The notes: a model not told the origin generated them from the sequence alone. Counted from the stretch's first letter, positions 19,847 through 29,209 are shown. The stretch: 64,000 bases of DNA from Rhizobium acidisoli (GCF_002531755.2 NZ_CP034998.1:3038001-3102000), one strand, 5' to 3'. Numbers and translations are program-made.

Positions 19847-20169
19847 CTCACTTCCTCCCCGCATGTCATCGCCGGCATTTGATGCTGGTCCTGGCGTGCC
19901 GAGGATTGCATACCGCCCTGCCTTTGGGCACGTATGTTACGGTAACCAACGGAGCGGATTGCCGATGTGCGGGAGGTTGGGAACCGGAGTTGCGATGGGC
20001 AGAGAGTGCGAGCTTGCGACCTGACCGCCGGGAGGCCGACGGATTGTTATGACGCTCTCGAAGGCGGCTGTATCGCTGTCTTCACGGACTCATCGGGCCT
20101 AGGCAGAGGGGTCCATGTCTCGGCAAGTTCGGATCACACCCGCCGGGTGCGTCGCGGATTCCTCCACCC
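19847..20169. other. nap upstream region with dyad
   Basis: This 323-base gap separates napE from the end of a sugar permease gene on the same strand. GTTAC-G-GTAAC at 19936-19946 is a perfect 11-base dyad about 90 bases ahead of napE and could bind a regulator. I looked for an FNR/FixK box (TTGAT-N4-ATCAA) and saw none that fits. No terminator with a clear T-run was found for the permease gene. Confidence 0.4.
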
Positions 20170-21168
20170 CTACTCGCTCTGCCGCAAATTCCTGATCCGG
20201 TCGAACAGCACCGCCAGCACGATCGCCCCGCCGATAAACGTTCCCTGCCAGAAGGCATTGATGCCGAGCAGCCCGAGGCTGTTGCGGATCACTTCGATCA
20301 GCGCCGCGCCGACCAGGGCGCCGAAGGCGGTGCCGATGCCGCCGGCGAGGTTGGCGCCGCCGATGACGGCGGCGGCGATGACCTGCAGTTCCATGCCGGC
20401 GCCGATATTGGTGGTGACGGCGCCGAGCCAGCCGGTCTGGACGATGCCGGCAATGCCGGCCGAGAGCGCCGAGATCATATAGACGGCGACCTTGATGCTG
20501 CGCACGGGAACGCCGGTCAGCGTCGCGGCATGTTCATTGCCGCCGATCGCGAAAATATAGCGGCCGAAGCGCGTCCAGCGCAGCACGAAGCCGGTGATGA
20601 GCGCCAGGATGACCATGTAGAGAACGGGGTTGGCGATGCCGAAAAACCAGGCGCCGCCGCCGAGCGCGAGCAGCTTGTCATGGTCGGGGCCGAATTGGAA
20701 AACGACGGTGTTGTTCGAGGCGACCATCGCTAAGCTTCGCGCAATCGACAGCATGCCGAGCGTCACCACGAAGGGCGGGAAATTGAGATAGGCAATCAGC
20801 ACGCCGTTGAAGGCGCCGATCACCAGCGCCGTGACGATCGCGGCCGTGATGCCGACCTCGATGGAATAACCGGCATTCATGGTGACCGCCAGCACCATGC
20901 TGCAGAGGCAGAGCACCGAGCCGACCGAGAGATCGATACCGCCGGTGATGATGACAAGCGTCATGCCGAGCGCGATGATGGCGACGAAGGTGACGTTGCG
21001 GGTGATGTTGTAGAGGTTCTTCGACGTTGCAAAGGAATCGGTGGCGAAGGACAGGAAGAGGCAGGCGAGAAGCACGGCGATCAGCACCCAGAATGTCTGA
21101 CCGCCGACAAACTCCGCAAGCCGGCTGCGCTGCTTCTGTGCAATCGTCTGGTCCAGTGTCACTGCCAT
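20170..21168 (-). CDS. CUT2-family sugar ABC transporter permease
   Basis: This 332-residue inner-membrane permease of the RbsC type has about nine or ten membrane segments. It carries the signatures [16 protein letters not shown] (about 75-90), RFGRYIFAIGGNEHAATLTGV (about 215-235) and AAVIGGANLAGGIGTAFGA. It lies 68 bases downstream of an ATPase gene on the same strand. The matching binding protein is on the divergent unit at 23265, so both halves probably make one transporter. The sugar cannot be read from the sequence. Confidence 0.9.
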   Translation of the reverse strand: MAVTLDQTIAQKQRSRLAEFVGGQTFWVLIAVLLACLFLSFATDSFATSKNLYNITRNVTFVAIIALGMTLVIITGGIDLSVGSVLCLCSMVLAVTMNAGYSIEVGITAAIVTALVIGAFNGVLIAYLNFPPFVVTLGMLSIARSLAMVASNNTVVFQFGPDHDKLLALGGGAWFFGIANPVLYMVILALITGFVLRWTRFGRYIFAIGGNEHAATLTGVPVRSIKVAVYMISALSAGIAGIVQTGWLGAVTTNIGAGMELQVIAAAVIGGANLAGGIGTAFGALVGAALIEVIRNSLGLLGINAFWQGTFIGGAIVLAVLFDRIRNLRQSE

Positions 21169-21236
21169 TTCGACCTCTCACTCCAGATGGGGCATTGTTC
21201 TCAGCGGTATGTCTCCCGCGGGAGAAGCAGCACCGA

Positions 21237-21980
21237 TCAGACCTGCTCGATGGCGCCCGTTATAAGACCCGTCACTTCCTCAGGCGAACTCGCGGCAATC
21301 GCCTTGTCGGCGACCTTGCGGCCGCGGCGCATGACGATCACCCGGTCGGCGACGGTGAAAACATCGGGCATGCGATGGCTGATCAGCACGACCGCAATGC
21401 CGCGATCGCGCAGCTCGCGGATCAGATTGAGGACCTCTGCCACCTGGCGGACCGAAATGGCCGCAGTCGGCTCGTCCATCAGCACGATCTTGGCCTCCGA
21501 CAGCATGGTGCGCCCGATCGCCACCGCCTGCCGCTGGCCGCCCGACATCTGTTTGACCAAGTCGCGCGGGCGGGTTTCCGATTTCAATTCCTTGAAGATC
21601 TCGCCGGCGCGCCGGTACATCGTCTTGTAATCGAGGATGCGAAACGGGCCGATGCCGCGGCGGAGTTCCCGCCCGAGGAAGACGTTGGCAGCCGCCGTCA
21701 AATTGTTGCAGAGCGCCAGATCCTGATGGACGATCTCGATGCCGTGCTGACGCGCCTCGACCGGACGGTGCATGACGATCTCCCGGCCCTCCAGCCGCAT
21801 CGTGCCTTCGCTCGGCCGGAAGTTGCCGGCGATCATCTTGACCAGCGTGCTTTTGCCGGCGCCGTTATCGCCCATCAGGCCGACGACCTGGCCGGGCTCG
21901 AGCGCGAAGGACACGTCGTTGACCGCCTGGATGGCGCCGAAATGTTTCGAAATATTGGTGAGTTCGAGAACCGCGACCAG
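21237..21980 (-). CDS. CUT2-family sugar ABC transporter ATPase, non-standard start
   Basis: This is the ATP-binding subunit of the sugar importer. It has Walker A GDNGAGKST, signature MSGGQRQAVAIGRTM, Walker B IVLMDEPTAAIS and switch SHRMPDVFTVADR. It is a single-domain protein of about 247 residues. The canonical N-terminus (VAVLELTNISKHFGAIQAV) is encoded, but no ATG or GTG precedes it. The first GTG, at 21914, would delete the first strand and A-loop. A CTG at 21980 preceded by a GGGAGGG run is the most sensible start. The frame stays open and coding-like to about 22080, so a longer N-terminal extension with an unusual start is also possible. Confidence 0.8.
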   Translation of the reverse strand: MVAVLELTNISKHFGAIQAVNDVSFALEPGQVVGLMGDNGAGKSTLVKMIAGNFRPSEGTMRLEGREIVMHRPVEARQHGIEIVHQDLALCNNLTAAANVFLGRELRRGIGPFRILDYKTMYRRAGEIFKELKSETRPRDLVKQMSGGQRQAVAIGRTMLSEAKIVLMDEPTAAISVRQVAEVLNLIRELRDRGIAVVLISHRMPDVFTVADRVIVMRRGRKVADKAIAASSPEEVTGLITGAIEQV

Positions 21981-22170
21981 CCGACTACCCTCCCCGGAAC
22001 CTGCAGGCCTGCCTTCGCCGCCGGTGCCGAACCCCGGTTGCCAGTCAGACGCCTGTAATCTCGCTTGGCCGATCTCCTCCCGGAAAAGCGATTAGGGTCA
22101 TTAATGCAAAAGCGCCAGGAATCGTCAATCAAATGTCCGCTAAATCAGCCCCTCATCACAAAAATCTATT

Positions 22171-22181
22171 TTGTACGACAA
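22171..22181. promoter_or_regulatory. GntR/FadR-type operator between divergent sugar-uptake units
   Basis: TTGTACGACAA fits the FadR-subfamily consensus TNGTNNNACNA exactly, and outer bases extend the dyad to TTTGT-ACG-ACAAA. It lies about 55 bases before the epimerase start and about 190 bases from the ATPase start, so it could control both directions. No GntR gene is in the window; the regulator would be encoded elsewhere. Confidence 0.45.
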
Positions 22182-22235
22182 ATACAGATTGACGCCGGAA
22201 ACGCGGGGATATTAGCTGTTACTGGGGAGAGAAGT

Positions 22236-23216
22236 ATGCTGATCCTTGTCACCGGGGCTACGGGCAAGGTCGGGCGGCGCTTCATTACTGGGCTGCTTGA
22301 CGAGCCGCGATTTTCCAAAGCACGCATTCGCGCGCTTTGTCATAATCGTGTGCTCGAGGAAACCGACCGCATCAGTGTCGTCAAGGGCTCGATCGCCGAC
22401 AGCGATATCGTGGCAGCGGCGATGGACGGTGTCACCCATGTCGTGCACCTCGCCACCTGCAAGGAAATCCCGGCCGATGTGATGGATATCACCGTCAAGG
22501 GCCTGTTCTGGCTGCTCGAGGCGTTCCGCGTCAGCCCCACGGCACAGCAGTTCATCCTGATCGGCGGCGATGCCGGCATCGGCCATTTCTTCTATCGCCA
22601 TGACGGGCCGGTGACCGAAAAGACGCCGCACAAGGCCTATCCCGGCTGCTACGCGCTCTCCAAGGTGCTGGAAGAGGTGATGCTCGAGCAGTTCGCCATC
22701 CAGTACGGCATCAACACCTGCTGCCTGCGGGCGCCGTGGATCATGGAGAAGGACGATTTCAAATACACGCTTTCCTTCGGCGACGATGTCTTCGGCGGGC
22801 CGGACTGGAAGACGCTGGTGCCGACTGATGATGCCGAGCGTTACGCGCAGGATGGCACCGTGCCGCTGCTGCGCGATGCCGACGGGCGGCCGCTGAAACG
22901 CAATTTCGTGCATGTCGACGATCTGGTCGCGGCGATCCTTGCGGCGATCGACAATCCGCGCGCCAAGGGCGAGCTTTTCAACATCTCGATGGATCCGCCC
23001 GTCGATTATGGAGAGGTTGCCGCACACCTTGCCCGCACCCGCGGGCTCGGCTCGGTCGACATCGCAAGCCAGTTCCACTCGAACTGGATGGACAACAGCA
23101 AGGCCAGATATCTCTTGGACTGGAAGCCGGTCTACGATCTGGAAAAGCTGATCAATTCGGCTTGGGACTACCAGCGTTCGAAGGAGGAGCCTCGGATCGT
23201 CTGGTATCCAGGTTGA
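22236..23216 (+). CDS. NAD-dependent epimerase/dehydratase (extended SDR)
   Basis: The ATG at 22236 follows GGGGAGAG and gives 326 residues. The Rossmann motif GATGKVGRRF (about 7-16) and the catalytic-type YALSK (about 146-150) identify an extended short-chain dehydrogenase. HLATCKEIPADVMDI and RNFVHVDDLVAAIL are further family regions. It lies 48 bases before the sugar-binding protein gene, so it likely acts on the imported sugar or its derivative, for example by oxidation or epimerisation. Substrate specificity cannot be deduced. Confidence 0.82.
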   Translation: MLILVTGATGKVGRRFITGLLDEPRFSKARIRALCHNRVLEETDRISVVKGSIADSDIVAAAMDGVTHVVHLATCKEIPADVMDITVKGLFWLLEAFRVSPTAQQFILIGGDAGIGHFFYRHDGPVTEKTPHKAYPGCYALSKVLEEVMLEQFAIQYGINTCCLRAPWIMEKDDFKYTLSFGDDVFGGPDWKTLVPTDDAERYAQDGTVPLLRDADGRPLKRNFVHVDDLVAAILAAIDNPRAKGELFNISMDPPVDYGEVAAHLARTRGLGSVDIASQFHSNWMDNSKARYLLDWKPVYDLEKLINSAWDYQRSKEEPRIVWYPG

Positions 23217-23264
23217 TGTCGCGGCGGGTGCAGAAGCGCCCGTCTTTTTCAATGGGAGGAAGCT

Positions 23265-24254
23265 ATGAGGAAGGCATTATTGCTTACAGCTGCAGTCCTG
23301 GCGCTGACGGCCGGTCAGGCGCTCGCCGCCAAGAAGCAGCTGGTCATCGTCGTCAAAGGCCTCGACAACCCGTTCTTCGAGGCGATCAACCAGGGTTGCC
23401 AGAAGTGGAACAAGGAAAACGCATCCGCCGAATATGAATGCTTCTACACCGGCCCGGCATCGACCTCCGATGAGGCCGGCGAGGCGCAGATCGTCCAGGA
23501 TATGCTGGGCAAGGCCGATACCGCGGCGATCGCCATCTCGCCGTCGAACGCCAAGCTGATCGCCCAGACGCTGAAGACGGCCAATCCGAGCGTTCCCGTG
23601 ATGACACTCGATGCCGATCTTGCGGCCGATGACGCGGCGCTGCGCAAGACCTATCTCGGCACCGACAATTATCTGATGGGCGCCAAGATCGGCGAATACA
23701 TCAAGAAGGCCAAGCCGAAGGGCGGCAAGATCTGCACCATCGAAGGCAATCCCGGCGCCGACAACATTCTACGCCGCGCCCAGGGCATGCGCGATACGCT
23801 GAGCGGCCAGAAGGGGCTGGCGGCGCTGAAGGGTGAAGGCGGCTGGACTGAAGTGGCCGGCTGCCCGGTCTTTACCAATGACGACGGCGCCAAGGGCGTG
23901 CAGGCGATGACCGACATCCTTGCCGCCAACACCGACCTCGATGCCTTCGGCATCATGGGCGGCTGGCCGCTGTTCGGCGCCCCGCAGCCCTATCGCGACC
24001 TGTTCAAGCCGATGGCCGACAAGATCGCCAAGAATGAGTTCGTCATCGGCGCCGCCGACACGATCGGCGACGAAGTGGCAATCGCCAAGGAAGGCCTTGT
24101 CACCGCGCTCGTCGGCCAGCGGCCGTTCGAAATGGGCTATAAGGCGCCAACCGTGATGATGGACCTGATCGCTGGGAAGAAGGTCGAGGATCCGGTGTTC
24201 ACCGGGCTTGACGAATGCACCAAGGATACCGTCGACACCTGCATTCAGAAGTGA
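23265..24254 (+). CDS. sugar ABC transporter substrate-binding protein
   Basis: This 329-residue periplasmic binding protein is of the CUT2/peripla_BP_4 type. The signal peptide (MRKALLLTAAVLALTAGQALA) is followed by QLVIVVKGLDNPFFEAINQG, then AIAISPSNAKLIAQTLK and TLDADLAADDA, the usual ligand-pocket regions. A Cys pair (KICTIEGN, VAGCPVF) and C-terminal DECTKDTVDTC add possible disulfides. It probably feeds the permease/ATPase encoded divergently at 20170-21980. A perfect hairpin follows the stop. Confidence 0.88.
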   Translation: MRKALLLTAAVLALTAGQALAAKKQLVIVVKGLDNPFFEAINQGCQKWNKENASAEYECFYTGPASTSDEAGEAQIVQDMLGKADTAAIAISPSNAKLIAQTLKTANPSVPVMTLDADLAADDAALRKTYLGTDNYLMGAKIGEYIKKAKPKGGKICTIEGNPGADNILRRAQGMRDTLSGQKGLAALKGEGGWTEVAGCPVFTNDDGAKGVQAMTDILAANTDLDAFGIMGGWPLFGAPQPYRDLFKPMADKIAKNEFVIGAADTIGDEVAIAKEGLVTALVGQRPFEMGYKAPTVMMDLIAGKKVEDPVFTGLDECTKDTVDTCIQK

Positions 24255-24280
24255 CCTCGGCATCCCATCAATGATGCGGC

Positions 24281-24310
24281 TCGGAGCGCCCACACGCGTG
24301 GGCGCTCCGA
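24281..24310. terminator. bidirectional hairpin between the binding-protein and lysR genes
   Basis: TCGGAGCGCCCAC at 24281-24293 pairs perfectly over 13 bases with 24298-24310 around the loop ACGC. It lies between two convergent genes, three bases from the lysR stop. There is no long T-run on the plus strand, so it may act as a mRNA end or barrier rather than a strict intrinsic terminator. Confidence 0.7.
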
Positions 24311-24313
24311 TGA

Positions 24314-25192
24314 TTATACAGCGCTCGATTGCGCACCGATCCAGTCCGAAAATGCCCGCATCGCCGTCGTGACCGGCCGCGACTGCAGGCGCGTCAACCA
24401 GTAGCTGCCGAGCGATATGGCGGCGGCGAAGGGCTGGACGATCGCGCCGGAGGAAAGATGCCTTGTGAACATCGATGGCGGGGCGAGCGCGACGCCGAGC
24501 CCCTGGAGGGCGGCCTCCATCATGCCGACGGAGGAATCGAAGACGATGCCGGCATTGACCTGCGCAGCCGGGGGAACCCCTGCCGCCTGAAACCAGCTGC
24601 TCCATTCATCCGTCCGGTAACTGCGCAGCAGCACCGCCCCGGCAAGATCTTCAGGCGACTGCAGACGCTCCGCCAGTTTGGGGATGCAGAGCGGCGAGAG
24701 CGGCGCTTCGAACAGGCGCTGCGCCTCCGTTCCGTGCCATGAACCGCTGCCGAAGCGGATGGCGAAATCCAGCCCCTCGGCGGCCGGATCGACCCGATTG
24801 TTGTTGGTGGAAATGCGGAGATCGATAAAGGGATGCCGGCGCTGGAAATCCGCAAGCCGCGGCAACAGCCAGCCGACGGCAAATGTGCCGACAACGCCGA
24901 GAAACAGCAATTCCCGCACCTGCCCGGCTTCGATCCTGTCCAGCGTCGTCGCCATCTGGTCGAAGGAGGCCGTCACCGTCGGCAGCAAAGCTTCGCCTTC
25001 CGCGGTGATTTTCAAACCGCGGGGGAGACGCTGGAACAGCGCCACGCCCAATCGCGCCTCCAGGCCTTTGACCTGCTGGCTGACGGCCGCCTGGGTGACG
25101 CAGAGCTCGATCGCTGCACGGGTGAAACTCAGATGCCTTGCCGAGGCTTCGAAGGCGCGCAGGCCGTTCAAGGGGAGAAATTGCCGAACCAT
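24314..25192 (-). CDS. ampR: LysR-family regulator, AmpR-like
   Basis: This is a 292-residue transcription factor. The N-terminal winged helix is LPLNGLRAFEASARHLSFTRAAIELCVTQAAVSQQVKGLE (about 6-45), close to the AmpR/GcvA subgroup. The C-terminal effector domain spans about 92-290. It is divergent from a class C beta-lactamase gene, the classic ampR-ampC arrangement in which AmpR responds to muropeptides. The symbol rests on the subgroup resemblance plus the context. Confidence 0.82.
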   Translation of the reverse strand: MVRQFLPLNGLRAFEASARHLSFTRAAIELCVTQAAVSQQVKGLEARLGVALFQRLPRGLKITAEGEALLPTVTASFDQMATTLDRIEAGQVRELLFLGVVGTFAVGWLLPRLADFQRRHPFIDLRISTNNNRVDPAAEGLDFAIRFGSGSWHGTEAQRLFEAPLSPLCIPKLAERLQSPEDLAGAVLLRSYRTDEWSSWFQAAGVPPAAQVNAGIVFDSSVGMMEAALQGLGVALAPPSMFTRHLSSGAIVQPFAAAISLGSYWLTRLQSRPVTTAMRAFSDWIGAQSSAV

Positions 25193-25323
25193 TCGAGCCC
25201 TAGAAATTCTTGTGGCTGCTGCGAGATATCATCATTTGTGATTGAAAAATAGCGCCGTTAAACGTCGTGCCCATGCGCTTTTGCGCTTGTTTTGGCTGCT
25301 CTGTCGATTGGAGGATGACGCTT

Positions 25324-26478
25324 ATGAAAAGCGTTGGGATAAGAATATTATCGGCAATTTTGCTCTCGGCCGGCGCTGCCACCAGCGCTTTTGCCGCCGA
25401 CGAGACCAAGTTGAAGGCGATCACGGATGCGGCGATCAAGCCGATCATCGAGAAATACGCCATTCCCGGCGTTGCCGTCGCCATCACCGCTGACGGCCAG
25501 GATCACATCTTCAACTACGGTGTCGAATCCAAGGACACCGGCAGGCCGGTGGCGCCGACCACGCTCTTCGAACTCGGATCGATCAGCAAGACCTTTACGG
25601 TGACGCTGGCATCCTACGCGGAAGCAAATGGACAGCTCTCGCTGTCGGACAAGGTCGGCAAGTATTTGCCGGCGATGAAGGGCAAGCCGTTCGGCGATAT
25701 CGCCCTGATGAACCTGGGCACCCACACGGCGGGCGGATTTCCGCTGCAGCTTCCCGATGAGATCAAAACCGAAAAACAGCTGCTCGGCTATTTCGAGACC
25801 TGGCAGCCCTCCTATGCCGCTGGGGCGCAGAGAAGTTATGCCAATCCCAGCATCGGCATGCTCGGCTATATCGTGGCAAAAGCCATGCATGCGGATTTTG
25901 CGGCTTTGATGCAGGGCAAGCTGTTTGCCGGGCTCGGCTTGAAAAGCACCTATATCGATGTGCCGAAAGCGCGGCTGGCGGATTATGCGCAAGGTTATAA
26001 GCGCAGCGGCGAGCCCGCCCGGATGACGCCGGCCGTTCTCTCAGCCGAAGCCTATGGCGTCAAATCCACCGCAGGCGACATGATCCGCTTCGTCGGCGCC
26101 AATATGGGCCTGGTCAAGCTCGACGAAAAACTGCAGCAGGCGATCACCAGCACCCATATCGGATATTTCAAAGCGGGGGCGATGACCCAGGATCTCATCT
26201 GGGAGCAATATGCCTATCCCGCCGCGTTGAACGACTTGCTGGAGGGCAATTCCCCCGCGATGCTGAAGACCATGCCGGTCTCGGAACTGCGGCCGCCGAT
26301 GAAGCCGCGCGGCGATGTGTGGATCAACAAGACCGGCTCGACCAACGGCTTCGGCGCCTATGTCGCCTTCATCCCCAAACAGCGGCTCGGCATCGTCATT
26401 CTCGCCAACAAGAACTATCCGAACGAGGATCGCGTCGCCGCGGCCTATCAGATATTGACCGCGCTCTCGGCCGACTGA
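25324..26478 (+). CDS. ampC: class C beta-lactamase family protein (AmpC-like)
   Basis: This 384-residue periplasmic serine hydrolase has a signal peptide ending SAFA and GGAGG nine bases before the ATG. It carries the three active-site motifs in order: SISK (Ser86-Lys89), SYAN (Tyr172-Asn174) and KTG (NKTGSTNGFG, about 335-345). The motifs and length are those of true AmpC enzymes rather than distant esterase or DD-peptidase relatives. The divergent AmpR-like gene supports inducible expression. Enzymatic spectrum cannot be read from sequence. Confidence 0.88.
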   Translation: MKSVGIRILSAILLSAGAATSAFAADETKLKAITDAAIKPIIEKYAIPGVAVAITADGQDHIFNYGVESKDTGRPVAPTTLFELGSISKTFTVTLASYAEANGQLSLSDKVGKYLPAMKGKPFGDIALMNLGTHTAGGFPLQLPDEIKTEKQLLGYFETWQPSYAAGAQRSYANPSIGMLGYIVAKAMHADFAALMQGKLFAGLGLKSTYIDVPKARLADYAQGYKRSGEPARMTPAVLSAEAYGVKSTAGDMIRFVGANMGLVKLDEKLQQAITSTHIGYFKAGAMTQDLIWEQYAYPAALNDLLEGNSPAMLKTMPVSELRPPMKPRGDVWINKTGSTNGFGAYVAFIPKQRLGIVILANKNYPNEDRVAAAYQILTALSAD

Positions 26479-26792
26479 TCGGAAAACAGGCCATCGCCTC
26501 CACGGCTAGCGCACGGCATCGCTTCAATTCTGGATCACCCCTCCGGAAATCGAGTCAGACTTTAGCCCGATGCCGAGCCAGCGCCCTCGTGATACAGAAA
26601 CTCTTGCGATCGACGGGCGCGCCTCGCCCGTAGTCGTTCCGTTGCCGAATGTGGCGGTACTACTTTAAGTAAAACATATGAATAATTAAGATTAATAAGG
26701 GAGTATTTTCTAGAATACTTCTAATGAATTGCCACGCCTTAAAGGTGATGCTAATAAACACTTACCTACTCAACGTCATAAGGCGCAATGCA
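26479..26792. other. intergenic region upstream of the polysaccharide locus
   Basis: The left part is ordinary sequence after ampC. Positions 26650-26790 become AT-rich and probably hold the promoter of the epimerase at 26793. No strong terminator or repeat was seen. Confidence 0.4.
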
Positions 26793-27749
26793 ATGAAAAG
26801 CGTATTGATTTCTGGCGGGGCTGGATTTATCGGCTCGCATTTGTGCGACAGGCTTTTACTTAGAACCGACGTCGAAAAGCTGGTTGTTGTTGACAATCTC
26901 TGGACGGGACTTTTCGACAATATCGCCCACATCCGGGATCCCCGCTTCCACTTCGTGAAGTCGGACGTCGAGACGCTGCGCAGTTCTGAAAAATTCGATG
27001 AAATCTATCATCTTGCCTCACCGGCATCGCCGCCATGGTACATGAAGGAGCCGAAGAGGACGATTGCCGCCAATCTTCTCGGGGCATTCCGCCTGCTGGA
27101 GCTTTTGAAGAAGGGTGGACGTTTCGGCTTCACCTCGACCTCCGAAGTCTATGGCGACCCGCTGGTGTCGCCGCAGCCGGAATCCTATAAGGGCCAGGTG
27201 GACTGCACCGGACCGCGCTCATCCTACGACGAGAGCAAGCGCTGCACGGAATCGCTGCTGTTCGAAATGCAGCGCACCCAGGGGCTCGACCTCAAGGTCG
27301 TCCGTCCCTTCAACATTTACGGTCCTCGCACACGGTCCGATGACGGCCGCGCCGTCTCCAACTTCATCACCCAGGCGCTGGCGGGCCGGCCGATCACCGT
27401 ATTCGGCGACGGCAAGCAGTCGCGCAGCTGGGGTTATGTCGATGACGTCGTCGACGGTTTCGCGCGCTATTTCTGGATCAATGAAACCGACTACAAGGGA
27501 CCTCTGAACGTCGGCAATGATCGCGAGATTTCGGTGCTCGAAGTCGCGCAATATGTGTCCAAACTGGTCGGCGGCGTGCCGATCGTCTTCGAGCCGTCAC
27601 CGCCGCAGGACCCGACCAACAGGCGGCCAGACCTGACCAACGCCAATTACGTCATGCCCGAGTGGTCGTGCAAGATCAGCTACGAACAGGGCGTGGCCAT
27701 GACGCTTGACTGGTTCAGGGACCAAATGAAGGCGCACGCTGCAGAATAA
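26793..27749 (+). CDS. NAD-dependent sugar epimerase/decarboxylase, UXS-like
   Basis: This 318-residue extended SDR has GGAGFIGSHLCDRLL (NAD-binding, about 8-22), the region HLASPASPPWYMKEPKRTIAAN and the catalytic SSYDESKR (Tyr-x3-Lys). That combination, and RPFNIYGPRTRSDDGRAVSNF, matches UDP-glucuronate decarboxylase and dTDP-glucose dehydratase relatives, most like UXS. It would supply a nucleotide sugar such as UDP-xylose for the adjoining glycosyltransferases. The ATG at 26793 has AAGG upstream; an earlier ATG at 26724 would add an unlikely leader. Confidence 0.83.
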   Translation: MKSVLISGGAGFIGSHLCDRLLLRTDVEKLVVVDNLWTGLFDNIAHIRDPRFHFVKSDVETLRSSEKFDEIYHLASPASPPWYMKEPKRTIAANLLGAFRLLELLKKGGRFGFTSTSEVYGDPLVSPQPESYKGQVDCTGPRSSYDESKRCTESLLFEMQRTQGLDLKVVRPFNIYGPRTRSDDGRAVSNFITQALAGRPITVFGDGKQSRSWGYVDDVVDGFARYFWINETDYKGPLNVGNDREISVLEVAQYVSKLVGGVPIVFEPSPPQDPTNRRPDLTNANYVMPEWSCKISYEQGVAMTLDWFRDQMKAHAAE

Positions 27750-27841
27750 ACGAGCATATGCTGGTGGATTTTGGCTCGGCGCATCGGCATAGGCCCGGTG
27801 GGGCACCTGAACCTGGCGGTCGGCTGCAGCAGCGTCGGCCG

Positions 27842-29209
27842 CTACGATTTACTCCTGTTGTCATAGAGTGCTGAACGCAGTTTCGCCTCCATCCATTGGA
27901 CGTGCTGTTCGATCATATGCGCGTGGAAACTCGGGTTATTGAGAGTATTCAATGTGAAGTCGGACAAATTCGGAGAGGCGCTGATCGGCTGACCCTGCCA
28001 TTCGGCAAGCGCCACAGGAAGATATCTATGTATTGCCTGGCGGTTCAGCCACGGACGGAAATGCCGTGCGTCCCACGGTTCGGCGCCGATCCGGTGACCC
28101 ATGTCGCCGACGTGTACCGTCCCATTCATGATACGAGCAGCGAGGGGTCGGCGTTCCGCCAGCATAGCTTCGGCTGCCTCAAGGCCTTGGTCCAGATTGA
28201 CCTCGAGCACGTCGATTTCATTAGTGGAAGCTGTCGGATCCGGCGGAAGCCGCCAATCCTCGCCTAACACTTCCGCGGCGCCGCGAAGATAATGATATCC
28301 ATTGCACTGTCGCTCCACCTTTTCATAGAGCCTGCGAAGGCCAGCCTTTTCCAACATTTGGAGGATGCGGGGGCCAGCCTTGACGAGGGGGTCAAGGACA
28401 GAACCGACGCGGGTAGCGATGGCCCTTTGCAGACGCCTCTTCCGCCCTTTCCTTCCGGTAAACCGATGGATCGCGAGCAGCCGCTGTATGTCGGGGTGCT
28501 TGCGAGCCATCAAGGCATCGGAGCGTCCCTCTTGATACCTGCGCACCATCTTTCCGGTGAGTGTCGTCGTTTGATGTTCGAGATGATAGCCCAATGCGTC
28601 AGGAGCAAAACGAATTGGAACTCCTTTTTTGATCAAGCGCAGACCAAATTCGAAGTCTTCTCGTGCCCGGGCGAATTGAGGATCGAGCCCGCCCATTGCA
28701 TGAAATAGTTCTGCATTCAGCGAAAGGTTTCCTGTCAGCACATCGGTAAAGGCGAACTGATGTCCAGGGCGGGAGACACGCTCGAAATGCCTCGTCCACC
28801 ACGCGCGCGCGCTGAGGCGGAAGCGATCCTTTGCAATGTGCGGAAGTGGCGGGTACGGGCCCATCACTACGCCTCCAGGGTGGCGCTGATGTTCAACGAA
28901 GTGCGCCCGAACGAAGTTTTCCCCCGGCTCAATGTCGTCATCAAGGAAGATCAATAAACGGCCGCTCGCGACCTGCGACCCCGCATTGCGGGCGAGTGCC
29001 GGACCGACGCCCGGCAACGTCAGGGTACGAAGCGGAACGCGGATACGAAGCGACGATAGCATTGTCGACGTGTCGTCCTCACACCCGTCCGCCACAACCA
29101 GGATCTCGAATGCTGGGGTCCCCTCTCGCTGAGCGTCGAGCTTGCTTAAAAGCGATCTCAGCATGGCAGCACGATTATGCGTTGGTATGATAACGCTGAT
29201 TTCAACCAC
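27842..29209 (-). CDS. family 2 glycosyltransferase
   Basis: This is a 455-residue GT-A enzyme. The start VEISVIIPTHNRAAML, the donor-binding VVADGCEDDT and the metal motif DDD (FLDDDIEPG, about 90-98) are followed by an acceptor region with GGLDPQFARAREDFEFGLRL (ED acid/base-like). The C-terminal 170 residues are extra and unassigned, with basic patches (TGRKGRKRRLQR). The GTG start overlaps the preceding gene by eight bases. It is the last gene of a minus-strand unit with the Wzm/Wzt exporter, so it probably builds the glycan that exporter moves. Confidence 0.85.
   Translation of the reverse strand: MVEISVIIPTHNRAAMLRSLLSKLDAQREGTPAFEILVVADGCEDDTSTMLSSLRIRVPLRTLTLPGVGPALARNAGSQVASGRLLIFLDDDIEPGENFVRAHFVEHQRHPGGVVMGPYPPLPHIAKDRFRLSARAWWTRHFERVSRPGHQFAFTDVLTGNLSLNAELFHAMGGLDPQFARAREDFEFGLRLIKKGVPIRFAPDALGYHLEHQTTTLTGKMVRRYQEGRSDALMARKHPDIQRLLAIHRFTGRKGRKRRLQRAIATRVGSVLDPLVKAGPRILQMLEKAGLRRLYEKVERQCNGYHYLRGAAEVLGEDWRLPPDPTASTNEIDVLEVNLDQGLEAAEAMLAERRPLAARIMNGTVHVGDMGHRIGAEPWDARHFRPWLNRQAIHRYLPVALAEWQGQPISASPNLSDFTLNTLNNPSFHAHMIEQHVQWMEAKLRSALYDNRSKS

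Noticed and set aside
19847..20000. An FNR/FixK site before the nap operon
   Set aside because: No TTGAT-N4-ATCAA-like sequence fits. The nearest TTGAT has a poor second half.
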